DNA from: Ceratodon purpureus
Taxonomy: Eukaryota; Streptophyta; Bryopsida; Pseudoditrichales; Ditrichaceae
Reading direction: 5' to 3'
Length of the DNA: 64,000 bases
Assembly (NCBI GenBank): GCA_014871385.1
Contig: CM026424.1
Coordinates: 19,821,945 to 19,885,944 of the forward strand
Shown here: positions 54,113-64,000 of the stretch, in pieces
Layout of the letters: each line of letters starts with the position of its first letter
How positions within the stretch are numbered: position 1 is the stretch's first letter
The notes under the pieces: model-generated
Told to the model about the DNA's origin: nothing
Databases searched by the model: none
What the model saw: the letters and a program-made list of their open reading frames with translations, nothing else
Position numbers and translations under genes: made by a program

Positions 54113-55741
54113 TCAAAAGCCAAGCTGAAGATCGAGCTTCACACTTGAATCGGTCCGGTTCTGGAGAAGAGTCATTGTGCTTTGCAATGGAACTCCTTTC
54201 TTCGGAGGGTGGGTCATGAATTGCAAAGTTCTCACTTCGTCACTTACACGCACTGCCGGAAATTTCGTCAGTTTGGAGCCCCTGGTGCTCTTTCCAGTAG
54301 CTGAATAGTTAATGATATCAGATCGTCTTTGCGTTGTACTAGAGGAAATATTTCTCATAGTATTCTTGAAACGAGATGTTGCAGACTTTGGTGACAAATT
54401 TGATACCTCCGCTCCTCTCAGTTCGTTATTGAGTGGGCATGTGAAGTTGGTTTTCGCTTTGGCACCTCGAAGTGCTCTTGCAGCTGGAGTGCCAGACAAT
54501 AGAAATTAGTACATATGTATGTTGGAACTAGAATAGCTTTTGCAAGTAGTAGATCACTTCAAAGAAAACCTAGTGTAGCACATGAGAAAGCTTTGGCAAT
54601 TTCATCATGCTCAGTACTGGTTTCATTTGTTGCACTCACCACTGTCATAAGCCCGGGCAGCATCTTCAGCCGTGTCGAAAGTGCCCAACCAGTGTCGACA
54701 TCTTCCGATCCGGTCACGAATCTCGGCAGACCACCGACCCCATGGCCGCTTCCTCACACCTCTGTAAGATCGACCTCCGGGTAGTGCAGTCCCGACAGCT
54801 TTATCAAGTCTAATTGCTGCATTCCCTTTGGTCACTTGATTCGGAACCCTCTGAGTACGGGACCTTGATGACTTCTCCACCCGTGGTACGATAGTGAGAA
54901 TGTTGTCAGGTGTAGGTAAACTGAAACTATTGATTGTTGATACATAAACACGAGGATGAGAACATTGGACTGTCCCTGACAAGCTAAGCATGCTCAAGTT
55001 CTCAAGCTGTGAGTCCTGATGATTTATCTGCAGATTCTGGTGGTGCATCTCTCGGTAGCTGTCGAGGAATGAGCCCGGAGAAGTACTACGATCATGTACA
55101 GAAACAAAATTTCGATGAGCTGCAGCTTCGAAGCTTTGAGGGTTCCCGTACAAGGTGCTCTGCCCCACGACCGCCGCAATGCCATCGAGATCTTGCACGT
55201 CCACACAAGAGCTCTTGGGTGAATCATCGTAGTCCACAGCCTCAACTAAACGCGCAAGGGATGGAAGCCTATCATCTCTACTATTCTCAGCTGCAGAGTC
55301 ACCGTATTCGGCGAGGAAGAAGCTAGGGTCCAGCTCATAGTGATTTTCCCAGTAGAATTGATCATCAGCTGATAATCGTCCGTTGTAATGGACGGTGACT
55401 TTCTCCACCGAAGAGACGATGGAGTTGCCAGCAGATGACTCCACAATGGGCGAGAGATCGCATACATCGCACAGATGGTGCAATGCAGGCCCTAAGCACC
55501 GCAGACAAGTGTTGGGCCAGCCTCGTCCATCTAAACAAGTCGGCTCAGCGCTGCTATGCAACTTTTCCCTCTTCAGGGACCCGTAAATCTCAGATGTACT
55601 TGCGTCATGCCATTTACGCTTGACAAGCAGCTGGGTGTCACACAACACTGCATCCAGCATAGCCATAAGTGAAGTCCCAAGGCCTACAACGTCCACTTGA
55701 TTATCAGAATCTTTGTAGCTGAAGGGGTTACTAAGTTCCAT
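54113..55741 (-). CDS. AP2/ERF-domain transcription factor, ERF subfamily
   Basis: Two exons on the minus strand, 55741-54640 and 54483-54113, with a 156-nt intron (GTGAGT...CAG) lying inside the AP2 domain after ARAYDS. The protein is 490 residues. The AP2 domain spans about residues 325-385: [18 protein letters not shown], then [17 protein letters not shown], then [14 protein letters not shown]. Ala at position 14 and Asp at 19 of the domain mark the ERF rather than the DREB subfamily, so a GCC-box target is expected. The match to the [11 protein letters not shown]...A.RAYD pattern recalls group VIII (ESR/LEP/PUCHI-like, including moss STEMIN), but I cannot confirm this. The N-terminus is acidic and Ser-rich with a Cys/His-containing stretch ([16 protein letters not shown]). 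It acts in the nucleus. The gene appears intact. Confidence 0.93.
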
Positions 55742-58089
55742 AGTCCTTCAGATCGCATCAATTGGCTCTCTAAGAGAGCAGGCGCAGTTACCAATTCTGA
55801 CAAACAATATTCGTGCAGTCGACTAACCTCTCCCTTTCAGCTTAAAACCTGAAACCAACCCAGCTATCTGGTTTATCACCACGATCTTAGAGACTTCATC
55901 CTCCGAATACTAGGGTGAGGACCCCGGTGAGGACAAGCATGCATTGTGTGATGCGACTGTAGTCAAGCGCAAAGAGCATCAAGCTGATCTTACTTAGAAC
56001 GCTAACACCGTCCTGGTGGAATGTTATATTCATCATGTCCCTAATTTCGCATCTTCGCGGACGAGTGAGGATGCAACCATCGAGAGGAATTAGGCACCGG
56101 TGAGGATGCAACCATCGAGAGTACTTATCCTTCAACAAAGGACTTCCAACGGCTCAGTCGCACACTAGATACACAGGCAGATTCTCCGGACGAGTAAGCA
56201 ATGAGCATGAGTTGCGGTACTAACTTAGTAGCAGCTAGAAGATGCTGCCAGGAATAGAACAACTGCAACGAAACAGCCAGATTCCCGGCAATCGAATGAA
56301 CCAGCCACACATGCAACCTGCATGTAACCTCCGCATGTGTGCTTCAGGGCGTAATTGGTTCGAACAGCCACACGCGTAGGCGCAGAAGGAGAGGCAATCG
56401 ACACTGCTGCACCTGCTCAACGCCCACACTGAAGAGTGGTGACCTGGTGGCCAACACACAACTTACAAGCTGAAGGTGGGTAAGTGCAAGCCACAACAGC
56501 TACACACTACTACTCCTGTACTGTAGTGATATGTTACACATCAACTGCAACTAGAGCACTTGCCCTTGTATCATATATCTTTGTAGAGCAGGGAGCAATG
56601 AAGAATCATTAATATTTCTTCTAATTCTGCATTATCATCTCAGGATTTCCTTTTGATCTGCCTCTAGGGCCTTTCATTGTAACTTAGCAGGGGCTAGCTC
56701 TTCAACTGCAGCAGCTAACAAGATGGCTGACTGCAATCCAATAGCAGGCGGTTTAACAGGATTGTTGCGTAGCTGGAGGTTAGTGTGCTGGTAGACCTAG
56801 CACTAGTAGCAAACCTGTCGTTTTCGATCCCAGAGTTTGCGGTACATTGAGCAATCAACTAATCCGAGCAGAGTAAAGGGGCCCGCAAAGTTGTCTCTTG
56901 TGACGGATTCGACTGGCAACTGCTTCACGTAAGAGTGGTGCGATTTGATTGCTTTTTCAAATAAAAAACGACGCATTTGCCTGCAGTGTAGCATCATCAG
57001 AAGGCTATATGAAGGGGAACTATCTAGATCCCCCATCAGGCGTGGCTCGGAGCCTCGGTTCACGGGTCGGGTGGGTGGCCGGTGGGCAAATGAGTGGAGC
57101 CCTTCTTGATCTCAAGACACCTTCCTAGAGTAATTTGGGGATAGTGGCCTTGAATTTAGCAAAAAAAACTTTAAAAGACCTTGAGATGCCAAAATGGAGA
57201 GGATTAGAGAAATTGATCTAACCGAGCCTGACATCCAAGCCATGCTCATTAGGGAGAAATAAAGAGACTCATATGAAGGTGATTTAGCATGGTCTTCATC
57301 ACCTTTGATAGATTGTAGACATGACAATAGTTGCGAGAGTGCATGAAGGTTTTCATGAAAGTACAATCATTTCAAGATTAAAGTAACGTTGAAATGCTTA
57401 TATTGTAGGAGATCACTTGCATGTGTTTGGAATTTATAATTGTAAAATTTATTCAAGAATATGTTTTGATTTTAATCTATATATACCTAACAAGTATTCT
57501 AATCCCTAAAGTTCTTTGGAATCATATTATGGTCGGAGCACATCGTGACATGCTATATTTATCTCTATTTTTAGAAAAATTCAAAAATTTACCACATATA
57601 TGTTTTACATGTGGCTTTTCAATAGCACAGTTTTTGAAAGATTTGAAGTTACAATGCAAAAGCTATAAATTTTAGAAGGATTTTTTCTAAATTTGGGCAA
57701 TCTATAACTTATCACAATTCACCATTTTTAACCCGTGTTGCCGGATATTCACAATGGCAAAAAGGAACAAGACTAATTATATTTGACAACATAATGGGCC
57801 CAATATTTTCTCATTTATATACATTGATGAATTTCCTCATTCAGTAGAACATTTTTATCTAGCAAAAATTTCATTCAAAAGATGGTTTCCATCCATAGGA
57901 TAATTTTCATCTAGTGCAAATTTTTCATCTACATGGATATTTTGATCTGCCTTGCAATTTTTAGTTGGAGCTAATACATCATCCAGCTTGTGTGATATGG
58001 CATTGAGTCCATCCACAAGACCTACAATTAAAACATGAAACAGTAGATAGATAGAACATATCTACTGTTTATATTTTCAATTGGACATG
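55742..58089. other. Upstream region of the ERF gene and intergenic DNA
   Basis: The first kilobase should hold the ERF promoter and 5' UTR. The 20-bp word TGAGGATGCAACCATCGAGA is repeated at about 56065 and 56101. From 57100 to 58000 short unrelated frames and AT-rich DNA follow. No other gene is supported. Confidence 0.35.
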
Positions 58090-58545
58090 AAAGAGTGACC
58101 CATTTGAGAGTTTTGAATTTGAAGAGTGTAAGGGAATTTGAGCACACCTCCTATGCCAAAAGAAAGACTTCTCATTTGTCCCAAGTATGCATAAGGCTTA
58201 AATTTGGTGAGCAAGGAAGTAGTACTGGATTTAAGTACAAATCTTGTAATAGATATGAGCACTTCTTTGCATGTGCCATGGCCTGTTGGTGGAAGTTTGA
58301 ATGGCATTCTCAAGGTGAGGCTTGAACTCAAAGAAATGATGTGCTTGTCCGCTGAGGGTTAGTCGTTCTTTCTCTGCAATGAATTCGCTTCATTTGCTCA
58401 TAAAAAAAAGAAAAACAAAAAAAAAACAAAAAAACAAAACAAAACAAAACAGAACAAGAAGAAAAGAAAGGAAAGAAAGAAGAAGGAAAAAAGACAAAAG
58501 AAAAAAGAAAAAAGAATAAAGAAAAGGAATGATGTACGGTGTACC
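58090..58545 (+). mobile_element. 5'-truncated LINE 3' end with a long A-rich tail
   Basis: The terminal signature CTGCAATGAATTCGCTTCAT matches two other LINE tails in the window (28804-28824, 35434-35460). It is followed by about 140 bp of purine-rich tail (AAAAC, AAAG and AAGAA words) that has expanded by slippage. The upstream limit is unclear; the frame at 58095-58325 may be LINE-derived, but I could not identify a motif in it. Confidence 0.5.
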
Positions 58546-61131
58546 TGAAGCTTGGGTCTAGATTAATGCAAACAAAACTAGTTATGAATGAGATCTGGAG
58601 ACTCAGATTTGCTGAGTACACTTTAAAGTTATGTACTGAATTTCGACTCACTAGTTTACTCAAAAGTTACTGAACAATGGCTTAATCTGAGAGAGTTGCA
58701 TTGGAATGACCTTCAGTTAGTGTTCAACACAAGAAGTTTGGTGGGGACTCATCAGCATCTGTCCTTTGGGGGTTTAGCTGCAGGTGATAATGCCGCAGGT
58801 GAAGGACAATTTATAGCTTACAGGGCTCCACCTGTAGTTACAGGTGTGTGTTCTTTCAAGGAGGATACATAATTTTCCTTCTCAAAGAAATAAGAAAAGG
58901 ACAATTCTTGGCATACCGGACACAGCCTGGGCAGTGAGTTAGTGGCTGCTGCACAGTGCAAACTGAGATACCAAACAATGAGGTTGTGGGAAATGGGAAA
59001 TCATTCTTACTTGGACCCTCTTCAGTTTCTCAAAGTTGGTAGAGAGAGAAACTATGGTCTCCGTAGGAGACGGAAGTGAATTAAGTGTCTGTTCGATCCA
59101 CCCCCAATCCAATGCCCACATGACAAAGGTATGGAATCAAAGTTGGTACAGTATATATAAGTTGAGCTATCATCATCAGGATTCAAATCTAACTTTAACC
59201 CCTAAAATTCTAGGCCCGTTTTTGCCAATTTTCACTTCTAAAATGCTGAAAATTTCAAAAAAATCCCTATTTGTTTAATTTATTTTTTAAATGCTGAAAT
59301 TTCAACCCCATAAAGATTATGATTTACAATGTTCACTAAAAATATCTTGTCAAAAAATATTAAAATCCTAACTCTGGTAGCTTGCCGAAGTTCCTCCAAC
59401 CCACTTTGGGTTTTGTGGAATTTTAGGGGTTAAGAACGACACCATGTTTCCACCTTCTTCCTTGAAACCCCAACCGGACATTCATTCTTCCTTTCTTCCA
59501 TAACCTTAACCTCCATAGGATGTTGCAACCGGCTTTGGGTTGCTGATGAGCGTATTCCACTAATATCGCAATGCTCCTTATTGTATTCGCCATTCCCCTG
59601 GAAAACAAAATGTAGGCCATGATTTGCACTTGCTCAATATATATATATATATTTTAAATTTTAAATTAAATTCCGCCCTATAGAGACCACAGAATGTCGT
59701 ATTCTATATACAATATGTGGAGACGCGGCATGGACAGCGCAATGTACAGTAGCCTATGTACCTGACAGTGCGTTTGCCAGCATGGATATGGTGACCGGCT
59801 GAGCAGGAAATAATTTAGTTACCCTACTCTAGTGGCGCGAGGCTTAGAGCATTGGATCCAACAGTCACTTGAGTTTTCGACTTCAAGAGTGGGGATTCGC
59901 GTGGCATGAACTGAGGTTTCAATTCATTGTGGAGATTCAGCAATTGACGGCAGGGAGTTGTCACACCGAGCGATGGCGACTATTCATGAAGAACTTGTCT
60001 TCAATGAGGGGGGGGGGGGGGGGGGGGGGGGGAGTGTTGGGATTCGGAGGGGAGTTTGAGAGAGGGGCTGAGACATCGAGGCAGCGGGAAGCCACGATGG
60101 TGGTCTTTGAATTTTGCAAAGCAATGCAGGGTAAGCGCTTGATGGAGCCGGGATTGCTCACCGAGGTCCATGCTGATCAAATTCGTGTAGATGTTGTAGA
60201 GGCCCTGCGGGATTGGATGAGGGGACAAGGGAGATCAGAAGCCACTGAGTTGAAGTCTCCGAAAGGTCAAATAATAGACCTAGTGGATGATGTTGAAGGA
60301 TCCCCTGGATTTTGTGGCGAGAGAGGCAAAAATGGTTATTTCATTGCCAAAAGAGGAGACCATAGATAGCAAATGTTCTCTTCATATTTTAAATTTTGTT
60401 TTTGACAGGCTACCAATGTTCTACAAGTGTTGTTAATAGGTAATCACTTAAAAATCAACACTCTCACTTTTGATCAGTACACAGTCATTCCTCCTGGTTT
60501 AAGTTCAATCTACACTTAGTGAAAGGCCGAAGGACTTTGGAAATTACATTTTTCTGAAATGTGACCATGAAAGTGTGACCGCAAAGTGTGACCATGGAAT
60601 AAATCCATTTTCCTTGGTCATGGCTCTTGGTCCATGGTGTAAACTGCTCCTAAGACCAGAGACAATTATTCCCACATCACAATTTTGGCCAGACATGCAG
60701 TCTTGTCAAAAAGGCCTGTCGAGTACTTATTTTTGCTAGCTGCCGTCGGAGGCATGTTTACAAGATGGTGCATAAAAGTGTAAAATAGCCTTACAAATGT
60801 AGAGAAATTCTAAAGCACAACTCAAAACCAAGCCTTCATTGTAAGATTTTCGGACAGCAGTTCAGCAAGAAACTGAATCGAGTGTATGATTTGGCACATG
60901 AAACTACAAAACCATAAGAGGAAGTTTTACACGTTTGAATCACAGGATAAGGGTTTACAAGGTTTCATAACTTCACATTCTCTGCCATTAATTACAAACA
61001 TTACATACAGGAGGAATGCATCTGTAAATACTACATTTGCTGCTTTACATTGAACGGTTACTCTCCAGAAGCTTTGTTGTGCCTTCAGCTGGGATTGCAG
61101 AAACTTCTAATTCTCATCTGCTACTGTACTA
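58546..61131. other. Intergenic stretch with a G25 tract and an unexplained open frame
   Basis: A plus-strand open stretch runs from about 59869 to 60369. Its second half (VVFEFCKAMQGKRLMEPGLL, then RVDVVEALRDWMRGQG) looks protein-like and is GC-richer than the flanks, but its first half crosses a 25-base G homopolymer (60008-60032) translating as poly-Gly, so it is at best one exon of an unknown gene. A TA-rich run lies at 59638-59651. Nothing else is supported. Confidence 0.3.
60008..60032 (+). repeat. Poly-G tract of 25 bases
   Basis: An uninterrupted G25 homopolymer, rare in plant DNA and able to form G-quadruplexes. The true length may differ because such tracts are hard to sequence. 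Confidence 0.8.
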
Positions 61132-61442
61132 AGGTAGAACCACCTATAAGCGGGCACCACCCCATGGGCGTGCCCTAAGATTCTTGCCTTTATAAAGATA
61201 TGACCTTCCTTGCATGTGCCTCATGCGTACATAAATAGGGTGCCCGCTTATAGGTTTCCACTTCTCAAGGCTTTGAAAATTTGTACTTAATTATGTGTGT
61301 GCTTTAAAATATCAAAAAAATAGGGAAAACTTGTCTTTTCCTATTCCTTATCCCTGAAAAATAGTAACCCACTCATTTCATCACCCAAGAATATAGATTC
61401 CTTACATAATCCTTAAATGCACGAAAATAGGTGGTTCTACCT
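61132..61442. mobile_element. Mariner-like MITE with TA target duplication, copy 2
   Basis: 311 bp flanked by TA (61130-61131, 61443-61444), with perfect 16-bp terminal inverted repeats AGGTAGAACCACCTAT. Next to the left repeat is ATAAGCGGGCACC, and its inverted counterpart GGGTGCCCGCTTATAGG lies inside the element at about 61239-61255, so it can also form an internal hairpin. It is homologous to the copy at 37912-38233. No coding capacity. The TA duplication suggests the Tc1/mariner (Stowaway-like) superfamily. Confidence 0.85.
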
Positions 61443-61798
61443 TAGAAGCATATGGAAGTGGACGTCTTGTTTTGCCCACCAAAGATGCGTCACAAGTATG
61501 GAACTGAGTTTCAATGAGAACCCCTGAATGTTTTCAGTGATAAAGGTGTACTTCAGGTTTTGAATAACAAAAAATTATCTGCCAAAGCATCAAGCAGTAC
61601 GCGTTAGAACAAGAATGTGACCTCATTGACTCAGATTCCACAGCCGCTTTCAACATACTCACAAACAATCAGCTTACAAAGATCTCTAGGTCAAAATTCT
61701 GAGGCCATTACAGTCGCTTCTGATTCTATGAACACATCCTAAAAAGATGACGAATTACAATGCCAAAACTTGCAAATTTCAGAAAAGAAGCAGTCTTC
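61443..61798. other. 3' flank of the WAT1-related gene
   Basis: Presumed 3' UTR and downstream region of the minus-strand transporter gene. No separate feature is visible. Confidence 0.35.
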
Positions 61799-63672
61799 TT
61801 ACGCTAGTAAAGGCTCGACCAAGAGTGAAGTTGGTTCCACTGTATGTGCATTGTGTTTCCCACTAGTCGGGATTTGAAGTGAAAGCTTTCTCAAACGTAG
61901 AGCTTCTCGTACCCCCCAAGTCACAAAGAACACCCCACTCAGGATTGCAAAGGCACCAAGCAAACTGCCATAAACACCGTACGTTGGATGTTAGATTAGA
62001 GAAGATCTGTGTTCTACTCAGTCCTCTACCAATTATGAAAAAGCCAATATGAGCTCAAGCTAAGCAATCGTGACGACATTTCTTCTTTACCCAGAAAAGC
62101 TCGCAACGCAAAGTAATCAGCTAAATCGAAGTGCTATACTAAAATCAAAACCCAGAAGTTCGCTACGCCGTTCATCCTCAACTTACAGTAAGTGAGGGCT
62201 AAACTCCAACGGGAACTCCAAGTTCCTGGCATCACAGTTTGCATTCACAAGGAACACAATAAAGCCACTATATCCTACCTTCCAAGATAAAGCGCATTGC
62301 CGAGAAAGAGAATGCCGAAAATCGTGGAGAAAATGCTCTGTGACGGGGTGTAGGCTGCCACTAGAATTGGACCACCTTTGTGGTTGGCCCAACAACTCAA
62401 CATGAGGCAGATCCCTGACGCCATTACTCCCTGCAAATCATAACCAAATTTATAAATTGCAAACGCCGGAGTTCTCTTCCAGTTCAGTACTAGATGTATA
62501 TGCGATATAGCTTATTTAAACTTAAATAAGCTAGCATATGCTGTGTATCTTTCATGGCGGATGTGATTTAGGGTGCATTACCTAGATTAAGAACTAGCTT
62601 ACCATAATAGGCTTACACGTGAATTTGATGAAAAAACAATTCTGAAATACACGAAACGTACCGCATATATGGCTGCAAAGAGGTCTGGTCCAGGAGGAAG
62701 AATCCACTCCAAGGGGTCTAATCCCACCCTGAAGAAAGCAGTGGTTGCAAACATGGGAGTGCCTACCAGAGCTGAAAGAGCCATCAATGTGAACGGAGCA
62801 GGGAATCTTTTCAGTGCTGGAACCTGTCATAATGACCCCCAAAAAGCACTAAAAATGTGAGGCATACACGATGGATTACAATCATTATGACTTTGTCATA
62901 GCTCTACCAATTTTGAGAACTTCTAATATCATCAAGGCAATGGGAAGTTTTGTTGAATGCAAAAAAATCCCATCTTATCAGGATGGTCCTTGTTCGCTAC
63001 AGGTTCACGTTGAGTTTACGATGAAGACTACTGAACACATCAGATGCAGAAACATGGTCGATAAGGACTCACGTTCTGCTAGTAATTGAAGTGATTGGGG
63101 CTAAGAGGCACCTGTATGTTAACAAACAGTCCGATGCAGGAGCAGCAGCCGATCAGACAGAGTGCACCAAGTTTCCACTCATCAATTTCCCACCCTCGCA
63201 AATTCGATAACAAAGAGCCACGAGATACGTCAGGAAGTGGAGACTTGGGTGTAGAATATTCGTAAACGACGGGGCCCTGGTAAAGAGTCAGGACAAAGGC
63301 CCCGACGACGCAGAATACGATTCCCAGCATCTTGGCTTGTCCATCTCTCCTACGGGCAAGAATTTGTTCGTGCCTGACCAGCGACATCATCACATGTGGG
63401 TTCTTAGCTGTAAAAAGATTCCGAACGTGCAACTGCATATTTACACCATATTTGAGCAGTAGATTTCTTATCCAGCTGCTCTGACTACAAAAAATGAACA
63501 GCAAGGAGATGCTCAACAATAAGGAAACCAAAACTCACAAAGTTGAAGAACTTACCCGAAAAGAATTGCAAAGAGGAATGTCGAGACTGGAATGCAGTTC
63601 AACACGAGAGAAGAGAATATCACGTTTGTGTATCCTAATCCAAATAGGAAAAGTGCCTGCTGCATGTAAATT
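61799..63672 (-). CDS. WAT1-related EamA-family transporter, 5' end outside the window
   Basis: Membrane protein of the plant drug/metabolite transporter group (WAT1-related, EamA domains), a family that includes vacuolar auxin and amino-acid exporters. Five exons with consistent phases on the minus strand: 63672-63556, 63373-63112, 62823-62662, 62430-62279, 61964-61799. They encode hydrophobic helices typical of the fold: ALFLFGLGYTNVIFSSLVL, then KMLGIVFCVVGAFVLTLYQG, then LGALCLIGCCSCIGLF, FTLMALSALVGTPMF, GVMASGICLMLSCWAN, and the closing SLLGAFAILSGVFFVTWG. The C-terminal tail is short and polar and ends VEPLLA. The acceptor for the second listed exon is the least certain; an upstream AG would add about 36 residues. 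N-terminal exons must lie beyond 64000. The substrate cannot be read from the sequence. Confidence 0.85.
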
Positions 63673-64000
63673 CTGCAGCATAGACAAACACTCAGCTGAG
63701 CTTTAAAACAAAAATATATACATGAATACCAGCAAAACCCATGTGCAAGTTCATGTGCAAGAATCCTAGAGCAGGTTACTATCTTTCCAGTCATCGAGTA
63801 GACAGTACAAAAGCTGAATTAGGGATTACTCAACAGATAACACAAGATACCGCAACGACTAAAACGACGACGGTATGCTCCTCTGGGCAGGACTACAACG
63901 AGGCTACTGTTCATACTTCAAAACCTATAAATAAAGAACGCAATCTGTGTAAAAAATGTGTTGCAGCATTTCAAGCGTCGACTGAATGTGAAGAACAAAG
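63673..64000 (-). other. Probable intron of the WAT1-related gene
   Basis: The acceptor CTGCAG borders the first visible exon. No further exon is recognisable before the window edge. Confidence 0.5.

Noticed and set aside
59961-60228. Proline-rich minus-strand frames
   Set aside because: They arise from the G25 tract read on the other strand, and no motif supports them.

Overview
This is nuclear DNA of a land plant. The evidence is spliced plant-type genes with short introns (an F-box/LRR protein of the FBL15/SLOMO type with 18 coding exons, an AP2/ERF transcription factor, a WAT1-related EamA transporter), a plant initiator tRNA-Met, and a dense load of plant-type mobile elements (L1-type LINEs, Helitron, PIF/Harbinger, MULE-like and mariner-like MITEs). 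A seed-free lineage (moss, lycophyte, fern or similar) is plausible from the overall look, but the species cannot be fixed from the sequence.

Layout. 0-15 kb: decayed coding fragments, an L1-type LINE relic (minus), an initiator tRNA-Met gene (3504-3575), an unrecognised minus-strand C-terminal exon, a gag-like zinc-knuckle pseudogene, a decayed Helitron with Rep and Pif1-like helicase (about 8985-13217), and a kinase-like fragment. 15-26 kb: the FBL15-like gene with a long GC/GT-rich leader. 26-29.5 kb: AT-rich intergenic DNA. 29.5-48.1 kb: a nested transposon region bounded by a large inverted duplication. Each arm carries a tRNA-Lys(CTT) gene, and each of these genes is split by a different retroelement. 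The minus-strand arm holds an 8.3-kb LINE with an intact 1,671-residue ORF2. The spacer holds a PIF/Harbinger element with converging Myb/SANT-like and DDE transposase genes, itself invaded by a LINE fragment that was in turn invaded by a Harbinger MITE. 48-54 kb: AT-rich DNA with a tandem duplication, a nested TIR element and a 333-bp MULE-like MITE with a perfect 9-bp target duplication. 54.1-55.7 kb: a two-exon AP2/ERF gene (minus). 56-61.8 kb: intergenic DNA with a LINE tail, a G25 tract and a mariner-like MITE. 61.8-64 kb: the 3' part of a WAT1-related gene (minus) that runs off the window.

The strongest candidate for something undescribed is the pair of independent non-LTR insertions into tRNA-Lys genes. 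Both have 18-bp target-site duplications in the D-arm/anticodon region, both end in a short 3' stem-loop followed by CTTTC or CTTCAC with no poly(A) tail, and the full-length one has 2.5 tandem copies of its target site at its 5' junction. Together they look like a plant L1-type LINE family that targets tRNA genes.

The host genes (FBL15, ERF, WAT1) are separate transcription units with no sign of joint function. Most of the window is layered transposon history.
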